64,000 bases of DNA from Pipra filicauda. Lineage: Eukaryota > Chordata > Aves > Passeriformes > Pipridae. The notes below the pieces were generated by a model that had not been told where the DNA came from, did not search any database, and saw only the letters and a list, made by a program, of their open reading frames with translations. Each line of letters starts with the position of its first letter. Position 1 is the first letter of the stretch. The stretch is taken from the NCBI RefSeq assembly GCF_003945595.2, contig NW_024104365.1:8279049-8343048 (forward strand), in the 5' to 3' direction. Positions 36,526-53,870 of the stretch are shown here, one piece after another. The position numbers were made by a program, and so were the translations under genes.

Positions 36526-37424
36526 AAATACAGGTTATTTCTGTAGGTGGAGACCTGTGGCTCACTGCTGGGACTGTCCCCAGCATGCAGGACTTGGGCC
36601 CTGGGTGTAACAGGGCTCTCACACAGGCTGGAAGGCTTTAAGGACAGACAATCCATATTATTTGCCCTGATTTCATATTGCTTATGTGCACCCCCAACAT
36701 GAGACACAGACACAGCAAAGGCTGGTGTGGGTTTTTTAAGCATAATTATATATTATCAAAGGTAGAAAAACAAACTAGATAAAAATTCTTGTAATGCTCC
36801 AGCAGCACTTCTGCCTTCTGTGTGATGCACACAGTGAGGAGGACTCTGGAAAAGCCACTGGAACTGATTTGTCGCTGCAGAGCACAGCCACAGCATGGAG
36901 GGCTGGGATCTGGATGGGGACAGAGAGCCTTCATCCCACTGGAATGTGGCTTCGCTCCATAACCAGCACCAACTGGGTTTTCAGTGCCCAGGAGAACCAT
37001 CTGGCTGGGTCAGCTCTGAGCAGTGAATGCATTATGGAAGCTTTTTTTAATAATTCATTGCATGCCTGTGTCCTTTCCTGCCCTGTGGCACCACCATAGT
37101 CCTGCCCACAGCGGGACAACAGCTGGAGGACGTGGCCAGATGTGCCTCAGCTGGCACCCCTGAGCTTGCTGGTGAATCCAGCTGACCACACCTCAATTAA
37201 CACATCCAGCCATGTCCTGGGCACAAACCCATGTCCTGGGCACAAACCTATGCCCAGCCAGCCTGCTGGGAAGCACTGGCTATTCCTGAGGCCACACATT
37301 TAGTTCCTGATATATTTAAACCCTGTCTGCACTGGGGATTTGATGGTGGCAGGACTCTGTAGATCTGAGATTTGGCCTGAGGCTAAATTTAGGAGGCAGC
37401 ATCCAGGCAGATGTGGATTATAGC

Positions 37425-37532
37425 CTGGTAAGCTGTTCTAGTGGAAGATGTCCCTGCCCATGGCAAGAGGTTGGACCTAGAAGAGCTTTAAGGTCCCTTC
37501 CAACCCAAAGCATTCTGTGATTCTATGATCTG
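37425..37532 (+). mobile_element. CR1 tail fragment
   Basis: GTTGGACCTAGAAGAGCTTT to GCATTCTGTGATTCTATGAT. Confidence 0.8.
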
Positions 37533-38230
37533 GAAGCTGGGTGGAAGGGGGCAAGGAGGAGACTGGGCAGAAAAGGCCACCTGAGGAAGTGGGACAGTGG
37601 ACAAGCAGCAGGACATGGCTCTTGGCTATAATTCAGAGTCCTGAGGTTGTGGTCTACAGCATGAAGAGGATCTGTGACCCCGAAAAATGGAGTTGGTAAA
37701 GGTCTCAAGATGAACTTGGTGGGGGAAAGATAAACCAAGCACTGCTGAGCCTTACTTGAGGGCTTACTCTGCTCTGAAGGAAGGACATAAAACTCATAAT
37801 TTTTCTGGTTTAGGCACTTATTTGTCCTGAGAAAACACCTGCTTTGGCCAAGACTGCAGCCTGGAGACAGCAGCCAGGTCTCCAGACTGGGACAGGCCAG
37901 CAGCTTGTACAGGCACTTGGTAAAGGACACAGTTCAAGTCATTGTCACAAATATACCAAAGGCAGCACACTCTGGCAGCCTGGCAGGACTGTGACATAAA
38001 TAAGGTCAAAAAATAACTAGCCCTGGACTTTTAGGGCTTTTTAAGACCTTTGAAGTTCTCCGAAAATGCAAGTAGAAGATGCACCATGAGGGAAGATGAT
38101 GTCCTGGTGATGGAGGAGCACATCTGCCCAGTGTCAGGGGCATCACGGGGACAGTCTTCACTCCACCACCTCCTGCCAGGCCTTATTGATGAGACAGTCA
38201 CCCCAAGGTGACAGTGCAGCTTTTACAGGG

Positions 38231-43287
<5,057 letters not shown>

Positions 43288-43425
43288 CCTGCGGAGGAGG
43301 AGGAGGAGAGGGAGGAAGGGGAGGAGGAGGAGGAGAAGAAGGAGGAGGAAGAGAAGGAGGAGGAGAAGGAGGAGGAAAAGGAGGAGGAGAAGGCGGAGGA
43401 GGAAGAAGAAGGAGACGCCCAGACC
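43288..43425. repeat. GGA/GAA polypurine tract next to the XKR5 start
   Basis: About 130 bases of almost pure purine on the plus strand (GGAGGAGGAGGAGGAGAAGA-like). It is therefore a CTCCTC pyrimidine run in the XKR5 transcript sense, starting immediately upstream of the ATG. Translations give poly-Glu, poly-Arg or poly-Leu/Ser, which I regard as non-coding shadows. Confidence 0.85.
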
Positions 43426-43563
43426 GGTGCCTCCCCGCCCGCCCTTACCCGGCCCCCCCCCCCGGGCACCTCCCCCAGTGCCCTTTCCCGCCGGGCGGTG
43501 TGACGTCACGGTGCTTGCGTCACACCTCGGGGGCTGCAGCAGCCCGAGACCTCTGGGGCAACT

Positions 43564-44015
43564 GCACACTGGCACAAGCCCATCCCGCTATCCCCCAAGT
43601 TGTCGTGCACTGGCACAAGCCCACCCTGATGTCCCCCAGGCTCTCGGGCACGGGCACAACCCCATCCCGGTGTCTCCCATGTTTTTGTGCGCTAGCACAA
43701 GCCCACCCCGCTGTCTCCCATGTTTTTGTGCGCTAGCACAAGCCCACCCCGGTGTCTCCCATGTTTTTGTGCGCTAGCACAAGCCCACCCCGCTGTCTCC
43801 CATGTTTTTGTGCGCTAGCACAAGCCCACCCCGGTGTCTCCCAGGTTTTTGTGCACTGGCACAAGCCCACCCCGCTGTCTCCCAAGTTTTTGTGCACTGG
43901 CACAAGCCCACCCCGCTGTCTCCCAGGTTTTTGTGCACTGGCAGAAGCCCACCCTGATTTCCCCTTGGTTCTTGTGAACTGGCACAAGCCCACCCCGATG
44001 TCCCCCTGTGCGATG
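43564..44015. repeat. 41-bp minisatellite, about 11 copies
   Basis: The unit reads GTGCGCTAGCACAAGCCCAC, then CCCGCTGTCTCCCATGTTTTT. Copies at 43687 and 43728 set the 41-bp step. Central copies (about 43680-43850) are nearly identical; flanking copies have GTGCACTGGCAC in place of GTGCGCTAGCAC. The step is not a multiple of three, so repeated peptides appear in all frames on both strands and are not evidence of a gene. Confidence 0.9.
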
Positions 44016-44419
44016 CCCGCCATGTCCCTGTGCCGCAGGGATGAGCACTAGGTGGCAGCCGGGACATGGTGTGCACGGACCCGTAAATTAATCAGGTTGT
44101 TTTCCCGCCTCCTACCCCGAAGACAAAACCTTTGTGAAACGCTATCCCAACCGTCGGTGGCTCCAGGGGCCCTTGTGTGTACAGAGATGTGCCTCATCTG
44201 CTTTTTATCACAATTCCCGGCCCTGCAGCCTCCATCCCTGATACTTTTTAGGAAATAAATCCCCAGCAGGTCCCTAAGGAAAAGCCATGAAAAGAGGTTT
44301 AATTAGGTCCAAATATCATCTAAGGTTTTGTAATTGCTTTTGCAAAATCCTGCAGGAGGCTCCCAAAGCTTTGTACATTGGCTGGGCTGTTGGATCTATG
44401 TGTGTTCAGGGGCTTTCAT

Positions 44420-44444
44420 ACTTTTTTTTTTTTTTTTTTTTTTT
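44420..44444. repeat. Poly(T) run
   Basis: About 24 consecutive T; could be a decayed retrotransposon A-tail on the minus strand, though no element body is recognised. Confidence 0.8.
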
Positions 44445-45431
44445 AATTTTTAACTATTGTTTTTGCAACTCTGAGAACAAAGCCCAGAGTCTGATGCTTA
44501 ACAGGAGCCACCAAACTGCTCAGAGATGTCCTTGCCTGGTTATCCCTTCTTGTGGGAGCATCCCCAGGATCTCTGTCCGTGTCCAGCACTGCTTTTTACC
44601 ATAACTTGGCATGTTTGCATCTTCAGCTCCGGTGGTTGGGTTGGGGGCTAGTGGGTTAATGTCATCGCATCCACATTCATGTTTCATTAATTAACAATGT
44701 TGAGCCGTTGGGCCCAGCTCCAGCAAAGCATTTTAATAAAGCCAAGGGTGTAATTAGGCTCTGGAGCCAAGTGAAGCTCAGCCTTGGTTGTCACTGAGCC
44801 TTGTCCTCCACAGTAGCAAATACACAGCTGCCAAATGGCCCATTCCTAGAAAACCCATTTTTTTTGCATGCAAAGCACAGCTCAGCCTCTAATGGGCACC
44901 AGAGCCTTTCCCAGAGCTGAGGGTGGGATGTTGCAGAACCATCTTGCTTGTAAATCCAGCAGTGAAGAAGCTGCAAGGGTCCATGCAGGCACAATGTGGT
45001 GTGATCCTTCTTGTCACCCACGGAAGATATGTGAGAACCTCATCATCTCATCCCCCTGCCCTCCATCATCATCATCATTCCTGGGAAGAACCCACCCCAA
45101 GGTGTCTCAGCTGTCTTTTCTCAGCCTCTTCTGCTCAAAGGCTGTATTCTAAGCCGGGAATAAATTTCCACACCACACGGGTCATGCTGTTATCGCCCCG
45201 TAACAATGCCAAGCAGAAAAGGCAAAAGCCAGAAGGCCTTCCAGAAGATATTCCCAGAGCTATCCACCCTCCCCAGTTTCATTGCCAACTCCCAGTTGCT
45301 CTGGCTGCCTTCCAGCCACTGGTTTGGCTGTGCTTTTCTCTGCTGGACTTTGGTGTTCAGGAACCTCTTCTGATAAAAAAAAAACCTCTCAGGCCTCCAA
45401 CAAAGGTACATCCTGAAGAAGAGTAGCTCTG

Positions 45432-45712
45432 GTGAGACATTACAGCCCCTTCCAGTACCTAAAGGGCCTCCAGAAGAACTGGAGAGGGACTTTGGACAAG
45501 GGCCTGGAGTGACAGGACAAGGGGGAATGGTCTTAAGCTACCGGAGGGAAGGTTTAGATTAGATAATAGGGAAAACTCTTCCCGGTGAGGGTGGTGAGGC
45601 CCTGGCACAGATTGCCCAGAGAAGCTGTGGCTGCCCCATCCCTGGAAGTGTTCAAGGCCAGTTTGGATGGAGCTTGGAGCAACCTGGGATAGTGCAAGGT
45701 GTCTCATCAGCC
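45432..45712 (+). mobile_element. CR1 fragment (left arm of inverted pair)
   Basis: GGTGGTGAGGCCCTGGCACA present. It is cut off inside the AACCTGGGATAGTGCAAGGT region, before the tail. Confidence 0.8.
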
Positions 45713-45791
45713 ATCTCTGCTGATTTTGATGTAGCAGCTTCTCCAGGCACAGTGACGTTATTGCACAGCACCAAGCCAAAGGAAAAAAATC

Positions 45792-45815
45792 ATTAATAAT
45801 AATAATAATAATAAA
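45792..45815. repeat. (AAT)n microsatellite
   Basis: About eight AAT units between the two CR1 arms. Confidence 0.9.
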
Positions 45816-45889
45816 GCTCTCAAAGCCCAAGCTGTTGAAACTTTAATTACTCCTTCCATCTATTGATTTGAAAGTCCTTTGTACCTGCG

Positions 45890-46255
45890 AACTGAGGCTT
45901 CTCTGGGCAACCTGTGCCAGGGCCTCACCACCCTCATAGCCAAGAATTTCCCCTATTATCTAATCTAAACCTTCCCTCTTGCAGTTTAAGACCATTCCCC
46001 CTTGTCCTGTCACTCCATCCCTTGTCCCAAGTCCCTCTCCAGCTCTCCTGGCTCCCCTTTAGGCACTGGAAGGGTCTCTAAGGTCTCCCCAGAGCCTTCT
46101 CTTCTCCAGGTGAACACTCCTAGCTCTTCCAGCTTGGATCCAGAGCAGAGGTGCTCCAGCCCTTGGAGCATCTCCATGGCCTCCTCTGGACCTGCTCCAG
46201 CAGCTCCATGTCCTTCTGACATTGAGAGCCCCAAACCTGGGCTCAGTGCTCCAGG
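45890..46255 (-). mobile_element. CR1 fragment (right arm of inverted pair)
   Basis: Begins CTTCTCTGGGCAACCTGTGC and extends into more 5' CR1 sequence (CTCCAGCCCTTGGAGCATCT). Confidence 0.8.
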
Positions 46256-48084
46256 TAAGCTGCCTACAGGTGACATCACACAGACCCAGCTGCCCCTCAC
46301 ATGCTGTACCACGCTTCTGCCCAGGTGTTCTGCCACACTCCCTGTCTGCAAATACTTCACAACACTTTAGAGATGGTTTTCACTGAATAATCCCACCCTG
46401 GTGGACGCAGGGGTCAGGTCACATCTTCTGCAGGTCATTCCCTTGCTTGAGGTGACTGAGCAAAGAAGTTCTGAGGGGTGATTGTGGGTGATATCAGGAG
46501 ATGTAGAGATCAGGTTTTTATGGCTGCAAGATGGTGATTCTTAGAACAACTAGTCCAGGCACCCACAAGAACATTTGCCTTCCTGGATTAGGTGCAAAGG
46601 ACCTAATTCCAAAGCTGTTTGTGAGAGCTGCTCTGTAAAAGTGACAGTATAATTAGGTTTAATAACCTTGTGGGACTAAATGCATTCAACATGTGAGTAT
46701 TGAAACTCAAAAAAACCCAAAAAACAAAAAACAACGAAAATGAGGAAAGAAAAGCACCAAAAGGAACAGTCCAGAGAAACAAGAAGCCTGCAGGCAGCCT
46801 GAAAGCTGTTAAGAAAGGCTGTGCTAGAAACGTCCGTGAAGTATTTGATTTGACTGGGAAAGAAAACAAAGAGATCTAAGAAAAATCCCTGCAGGGCACG
46901 AAGGGAGAGTCAAGGGAGGCTCTGGCAGGGGTGAGCTCAGCGGGGCTCATACAGCTGGCAGAGGAGAGCGGCAACTCCCATGAAACGGGTCAGATTCCAG
47001 AAGGAAAAAGGTATAAAAGGAAAGTGAAGATCCCATTGCAACAGACACCTGAATTTATAGAAATGTCTGCAAACCATTGGGGGAGTCCTTGAGAAAGGAG
47101 AAGGACACTTAGGGGTGCTGTGCTCAGTGCACTGTTCTGCCCATGGCAAGAGAGTGAAGGCTATAATAAAACTGAAATTGCTGAGCATGGGCTGTAATAA
47201 TTTCCATAAATAGATGTGGCTTAAAATATCTTACATACAGTGCAGGCAATTAGTACTAAAAATGGTTTGGTGCAAAAGTTTTAAAAAAAAAAATCACTTT
47301 TTCATTTCTTTTCTTTTTTTTTACTCCTAACTATTAGATTACTCTTTTACTCTCACTTTTTTCCCTACCAATCTCTAGTGCAGATCTTTTCCATGTTCTT
47401 AATCAAAACAGAACTGCCCAAATTTTCTCTTCCAACAGTAGAAATGATGTAGTATTAATAACACCTCATTAACACTCTTCCTGAATTTCCAAAGAAGAAT
47501 GAACTTCCCATTTAACATAGGTTTAGGTGGGGTTTTTTAACCTAATTCCAGCTGATAATTATTTTTCTTTTAGGGTGATAGAATGTTCATGTTTTTAAGG
47601 AATTAATATGAAACCTCTGAAAACAGATGGAGACAGCACTTCTCTATGAGATAATTGCAGGCATTTAAGGAGAAATTCCTGCTGGGATTTATGTGGTAAA
47701 TTAAATAACTGGCTAGTTCATTAGTAACACTCAGATGCACATGACTAGCCTCATCAAAACCTGAAGCACATCACTGCAGAAGGCAAAATTAATACCTAGA
47801 GCTAGAAATCATTGCATATCCCTCAAATACTGGTTGACATTGTGTATATATATATATATTAGCTTCAGGTATATAGTTTTCTTCCATGTCACAGGAACCA
47901 AAATTGTGGATGAGAGGTATCCTTTGAAAGATTCCTGCTCTGTGGACATCAGCTGAGTAAATCCCACCATGTACCATTTCCCTGAGGGTTCCCATCACAC
48001 AGCACCAACTTCCAATGGAGATGTGCAGAATGATCACCCAGCAGCAGGACAGCCTGCATGGCTGGTTTTATTTTATTCATTATG

Positions 48085-48275
48085 TTTTTATATATATATA
48101 TATATATATAGTATACCATGTTTATAATATATATGTATAATATATGCATATATCTTAATAATATATTATGTATCTGTTTATGATATATTTATATATTACA
48201 ACTACTATATAAATATATTATATTATATATTATATAAATATATATTGTATATTTATTATTTATTTATTTATTTTA
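48085..48275. repeat. AT-rich repeat island
   Basis: (TA)n at 48089-48110, followed by about 160 bp of almost only A and T with many TATATA motifs and a TTTA-type run near its end. A smaller (TA)n lies at 47843-47862. Confidence 0.85.
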
Positions 48276-49445
48276 TCATGATGGAGAGCAGATGCCACCA
48301 AGCCTCAGCTGGCCAGAAGACAATATATGGCCCAGACACCTTGAGTGAGCTGCTGTGGCCCAAGGGCTGCTCAAAGGGAGGTGGTTCAAGGCAGTTTAAG
48401 CCGCTCAACCCATTTCCCCAGTGGATGCTGCAACATTTTGAAAGCCATACCTTGGTTCCTCATAGGAGGATGGCAAGAAAGAGGATTCATTGTGTCACCC
48501 CAAAGTCACAGGGACTGTGTGATTGGCCACCAGAAGACTGTGGAGATCAACCATCCTCCACCACCCTCCAGAAACAGCACAAGGCCACGCTCTGCTCCTT
48601 CATCTTCCTACTTCGGGGTGGCTGACACTGATCCAAGGACTGTTCCAATCTAGAGCCTCCTCCTGCCTGGTAACAACCAAAATCTTCTCGTTATTCAGCC
48701 TCTCTGAGAAAGTTTTGTCATTCTTAAACTGGCTGGAGACTTCATATCTTTCACTTTTAGCTGCATTTCACTGTTTTAGCCCTAACTGTGCAGTGACTCC
48801 AGTCTGACAGGAGTCAGTTCTGGAGGCTTCTGATATTGATAAGGGAGAAGAGTTTCTGTTGGCTGCAGGAAATGTAAACACTCAAAAATTTATCCTGGAA
48901 ATAATATAATTCTTGAGGTGAAGGAAAGGCAATAACCACTAAGAAAGAATAAGGAGAAACTGGATTTTGATTTAATTGTAAAGGAACTTTTTCTGCTCTT
49001 TTTTTTAATTAGAAAAACTTAAGAACACACATTGGGTTGTTTTGTGTAAATATGGCAAAAATTTTCTTATTTTTCTATTTAAATTAACAGATTTAACTTC
49101 CATAAAACAAATCAAATTTATTGTAACGCATTGCAAAGTATCAAGAAATCAAGAATAAATGTCTGGGTACTTAATGCATTAATCAAAAGGGAGTTTAAAA
49201 TAGTATTTTCTGCATGGTAGTTTCTTCCTACGCCACGATCCTATGTATGCTCCAGAGAAACCTTAGGACAATAGACATTATCATAACAAAAATGTGGAAC
49301 ACCTCTTCTAGATAATTCCTGGGTCTTGAAGAACATTTCTGTGTGTCACTTCTCAGCCCACGATGACTGTGGAGGGACAACCTTCTCACTGATGTCTTTG
49401 CCTCCTTTCCCTGTAGGGATCTGAGTTCCCAGCCCACTTTCTGCC

Positions 49446-52244
49446 ATGAAAATCCTTCCCTTTCTCTTTGGTCTCCTCTTGGTGGCATTTCATGGAGCTG
49501 CAGGTAAGCTGTAAATGAAGATGGGGGACTATAGAGAAGGAGGTGCTGGTGTCTTACAAAGGTGTCCCATCCCCTTTGGGATGTGGCCAAGCTACCTCCT
49601 GCAAAGAATCTTCACACATACCATCAAAACTTGTTGGCAGACAACAGATGATACATGAAATTAGCGGGCAAACACTCCAACCATCACTTCAGTGCCTTTG
49701 ATACTCCTCTGGAAGTCCAGTCTGAGGTGAAAGCATGAGGGGAAACCCCAAAATTACCATTCAGCACCAGCATTTTCCCCTTTGCAGATTTGTACTTAAA
49801 TCAACTTGTTTCTGAGTCACCCAAAACAACCAAATCAAATCATAATCAAATATTTTTAAGCCACACAGAAAATAAAAGTAATCTGGTCCCATATTCTCCA
49901 AATATTGTTTGTTTCAGGTGTTCTTGGAGTGAGGAGGCAGAAGATGATGAGTTAGGACTGAAATTCTACTGGTAGTATCTCTTCAGTGGAGAAGCCTGTG
50001 CAGTCATAAGTGGTGGTGTAAGGCTATGCCTTTTGGGGGGATGCAAAGGAGTCTGGAACCCCAAACCCACCCTATTATCCAGGAAAAGGGTTTGTGTTTT
50101 AACACCATTTCTGAAAATGGCACCACTGCAGTTGCACGGCACTCTGTGCACAAACAAGTGCCCAGTGAAGTTTTGGGGTTGATCTCTGTGGGAACAGGGT
50201 GGAAAGTGTCCTTTGGGGGAGTAAGGATGGGAAAAGACTGTGATGGACTGCAGAAGACCAGAAGACCAGTATCACATATATCCCTGTAGATGTGGCACTT
50301 GGGGACATGGGTTAGTGGTGAGTTTGGCAGTGCTGGAGGAATGGTTGGACCCAATAATCCCAGAGGTCTTTTCCAACCTAAGTGATTCCATGACTCCATA
50401 ATTACATATGCTTGTCTGATCTTATTCTTACCTGGGCCTTTGCTTATGGCAGTTCTCACAGACAGGACACGGGGCAAAGCATTCCTTTGGTCTGTTTTAT
50501 GTCCTTGTTTAACACACAAATACACACAGGGGATGTTTGACCTGTTTACAGTAGGACCTTTCTTCTGGATATAAAAAGCAAGACATTTCTCTGGAAAAAA
50601 AATACTTCTGAGAGCTCAGACTGCTTGCAATCATTTCTGCAATGTCCCACAGAAAGATAGTTTGGCACCAGAAGTGTTTTATTCACCCTTCTCTTTTATT
50701 TCTGCCTGGGATTTTCTGGGTCTTGCTGAGTGTGCGTGCACCGATCCATTCCCATGCTGGGAATCTAACACACCAGGGATGTGCTGGATCCACTGTGAAT
50801 GTGTAATATCCATTATCTGTGTGCTGGAACAAGCTCTCCTCTCTCTGAATATGCTGGACTTAGTGTAGTTCCATGGATGAGCTGTGAAACTGGAATTAAT
50901 TGGTTCATGTGCAGTCATTCAGGTGCATCCAGAACACATCAACTGCCAGGCTACATCTCTATTAATCACCCAAACAGGACCAGGCAACAGGCTGCCTAAT
51001 TAGTAATCTGCTCCCTGGGGTCATTTTGATCCCTGACAACTAGCACTGCCATAGAAAAAAAATTGTTCTGGGAATAGCACAGGCTGCTGGCCATTCCCAA
51101 AAGGCAGTTTGAATGTGGGGATGCTATTTTAATGGAGAAGACAGTTTAACCATGTAGGTAAGAGCAGTGCCAGGCTACCAGGCCTCAGACCCAGAGGGCA
51201 ATGCCTGGTTTGCTGTGTTTGGTAGCATGGATTTTTTCTACATGGATTGATGAATTTATCCATGTGTGGACACCAGGACCTGTTTTGAGATACAGTTGAA
51301 ATTTATAGGGAGGAAAATAGGCCAAATCTGTAGAACCATGGAATCATGGAATGGTTTGGGTTGGAAGGGACCTTAAAGATCATCCAGTCCCAATCCCCTG
51401 CCATGGGCAGGGACACCTTCCACTATCCCAGGTTGCTCCAAGCCCAGTCCAACCTGGTCTTGGACAATTCCAGGGGCAGCCACAACTTCTCTGGGCAACC
51501 TGTGCCAGGGTCTCACCACCCTCACAGGGAAGAATTTCTTCCTAAAACCTGATGTAAATCTCTCCTCTTTTAGTTTAAAAATTTTCCACCTTGTCCTGTC
51601 ACTATTTGTCCACGTAAAAAAATCTCTCTCCCTCTTTTTTGTACAAGTGTGAGCCTCCCAATCGAGCTGGTGCCTCCCTCCTTAAGTGTGACCTACAAGA
51701 CTTTCAGAGCTGCTTAGTGCCCAGTTACTGTTTTATACCAGGTCCCTGGTGTCTATCCCTAAAATGTGAGTTCCTAAAGGAGTCCTGGGCTTGGAGACAC
51801 AGTTCTTACATCTGAAGAAGGAATCAGAGCATATGCTTGGTTGTTCTGCTCACTGACCTCCTCTTCTGAGGGCTGCATTAAGACTGTGTTTGGGCACAGG
51901 TGTGGCACGGTCTCAGCTCACAGGAGCTTAGCAAAATGCAAAACCCCGACAGAAACAACTGTCTCCTCATTTTGTTTGTTTGTTTGTTTTTAAGGTAGGA
52001 GCCTTGCAGGACCCGTAAGACCTTACATGGAATGTGGATACCGTGGGACTTTCTGCCACAGTGGGAAATGCCCTCGTGGCAACGCTTACCTGGGGTTGTG
52101 TCGTTTCGGGTATAATTGCTGCAGATGGTAAGTTTAGGATTTAAATGGGGCAAAGATGGGTCCCCACATTTTCAGCTGAGCCCCGAGTAAGACTTTCCTC
52201 ATCAACATAATTCTGAAACACCCTTTCCTTTGTGCAGGTTGTAG
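49446..52244 (+). CDS. AvBD4: Avian beta-defensin 4 (AvBD4)
   Basis: A secreted cationic host-defence peptide that damages microbial membranes. Coding exons: 49446-49503 (signal peptide MKILPFLFGLLLVAFHGAA), 51995-52127 (mature core) and 52238-52244 (last codons W-L-stop, TAG 52242-52244), 65 residues in all. The acceptor at 51993-51994 is chosen because the AG four bases later would shift the frame into a stop. The core reads ECGYRGTFCHSGKC and ends NCCRWL, with six cysteines spaced as in beta-defensins (expected pairing 1-5, 2-4, 3-6). CGYRGTFC, GNAYLGLC and CCRWL mark it as AvBD4. Net charge of the mature region is about +6. Intron 2 (2.5 kb) holds CR1 fragments. The exon with the ATG begins at 49417; a separate noncoding first exon is expected upstream but was not located. 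Confidence 0.92.
50285..50400 (+). mobile_element. CR1 tail fragment
   Basis: AvBD4 intron 2; GATGTGGCACTTGGGGACAT to ATTCCATGACTCCATAAT. Confidence 0.8.
51335..51612 (-). mobile_element. CR1 3' fragment
   Basis: AvBD4 intron 2, about 390 bp before the mature exon; ACCATGGAATCATGGAATGG. Confidence 0.85.
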
Positions 52245-52344
52245 TGTGGCTAACTGTGGAGAATCTCCAGGGATGATTGCTTTTGCCATTGTTGGATTCA
52301 GGGAATTGTTGCACCAGTCATCAAGGATTTGTCATTCTTCTCTC

Positions 52345-52350
52345 AATAAA
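52345..52350 (+). terminator. AvBD4: AvBD4 poly(A) signal
   Basis: AATAAA about 100 bases after the AvBD4 stop, followed by T/G-rich sequence (TGTTTGTTGTC near 52379). Confidence 0.8.
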
Positions 52351-53074
52351 AGCAAGATTTGGGAAGTTTGTATGGCTGTTTGTTGTCATTCATTTTTCTA
52401 GAAGTCTTATTTTCATTTAGAATTTTAAGTGAGAATTCTGAAATCAGGCTAAATTTACCAGGAAAGCCTAGTTTACCAAAATATTTCCCCATCTTGGGTT
52501 GCTGACTGAATGAATACTGGCATGTTCTTCACACATCCCTGCTAGGGATCCTCTGCCGTGACTAAAACTGGGATCAGTCATCATTTCCACAGGGAGCACA
52601 AAAGTCTTCTCCCGTGTGGATGCTTCATAGAACCTCTGCTGCGAAATCTTTCAGTTCCCACCTCCTGGTCCAAAGCTTTCAGACCTGGGAACAATATCTT
52701 CTTTCATTATAGGAACTAAGGACACACTAAGCAGGACAAAGGGAGGCAGGTGACCCCTTATAATTCGAAGCCTGATTTTACCTTTGGTTATTCCGTCTGA
52801 TATAAATTTGGAGTCAATCTGCAAAATTTATATCGGCTACAGTTGCAAATCAGGAGATCTGAGCTAGACCTATGACATTGCTTGAGACAATTAGACCATG
52901 TGTACAAGAGACCAATACCTCTGTGACTGTGATCACTTTTCATCTAAGAGGTTCATCCTGTCCTGCCCCGAACCAGAACAGAAAACTCTGAAGGTGCAGG
53001 TTGCTTGGTGAGCTCCTGTCTCTGCAGCTGCCCCTGCACCACCGAGAACATCCTTGTGCAGACAAGGACTTGTG

Positions 53075-53325
53075 TAGGTTGGACTTGATGATCTCAGAGG
53101 TCTTTTCCAACTTGATTGATTCTGTGATTCTGTGATCCTTTGATCCTTGTTGCCCAGAGAAGCTGTGGCTGCCCCATCCCTGGAAGTGCATCAAGGCCAG
53201 GTGGGACAGGGCTCTGAGCAGCCTGGTCTAGTGGAAGGTGTCCCTGCCCATGGCAGGGGCTTGAACTAGATGATCTTTAAAGTTCCTTCCAACTCAAACT
53301 ATCCTGTGATTCTATGAAGGTAGGA
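53075..53325 (+). mobile_element. Two adjacent CR1 tails
   Basis: One tail ends near 53147 (GATTCTGTGATTCTGTGATC). A second begins at about 53150 (TTGCCCAGAGAAGCTGTGGC) and ends near 53318. They look like two insertions head to tail. Confidence 0.75.
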
Positions 53326-53434
53326 GCAGTAATGGTTGACTTTTAAGGTACACAACAAACCCAAATACCTGTGTGCAAAGGACTGACTTGAAGCCCTGAG
53401 CTCCCCATTTGTTGCAGGTCATCTGTCCTCCCTT

Positions 53435-53870
53435 CACAGAATCACAGAATTTTTAAGGTTGGAAGGGACCTCTGGAGATCATCCAGTCCAATCCTCCTGT
53501 CAAGGCACGATCACTTGGAGCAGGTGACATAGGAACATGTTCATGTGGATTTGGAATGTCTCCAGAGAGGAAGACTCCACACCCTCCTTGGACAACCTGT
53601 TCCAGTGCTCTGCCACCCTCAAGGGAAAGAAGTTCTTCCTCATGTTGAGGTAGAACTTCTTGTGTTTAGTTTATGGCCACTGCTGCTCATCCTGTCCCTG
53701 GCCACCACCAAAAGGAGTTTGGGACCATCCTCTTGGCACCTGCCTTTGAGATATCTATATGTATTGATGAGATTCCCTCTCAGCCTTTGCTGCTCTAGAC
53801 TGAACAGGCCCAGCTCCCACAGTCTCTGGGCCTGTTGAAAGCAAATATTGCTGCAAATGACTCTGCCACC
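53435..53870 (-). mobile_element. CR1 3' fragment
   Basis: CACAGAATCACAGAATTTTT, then GGAAGGGACCTCTGGAGATC; this subfamily differs from most other copies in the window. Confidence 0.8.

Larger units (their letters stand above)
33490..38230. other. Intergenic / downstream region of XKR5
   Basis: Between the TRAM2 upstream repeats and the XKR5 stop codon I find CR1 fragments (35895-36035, 36293-36525, 37425-37532), an A-run near 34987, and otherwise unique sequence. Part of it is presumably the XKR5 3' UTR, but no canonical minus-strand AATAAA stands out near the stop. Confidence 0.45.
44016..49416. other. Intergenic region between XKR5 and AvBD4
   Basis: No gene recognised in 5.4 kb. It contains a T-run (about 44421-44443), two CR1 fragments in opposite orientation (45432-45712 and 45890-46255), an (AAT)n run (45793-45815) and A/T-rich repeats at 47843-47862 and 48085-48275. 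The 5' noncoding exon expected for AvBD4 probably lies here, but I could not place it. Confidence 0.5.

Noticed and set aside
43564..44015. CRISPR-like regular repeat
   Set aside because: Units are directly abutting with no unique spacers, and the genome is vertebrate: it is a minisatellite.
47012..47018. TATAAAA as a possible AvBD4 promoter
   Set aside because: No convincing noncoding exon or donor follows, and it is 2.4 kb from the ATG exon; too weak to annotate.
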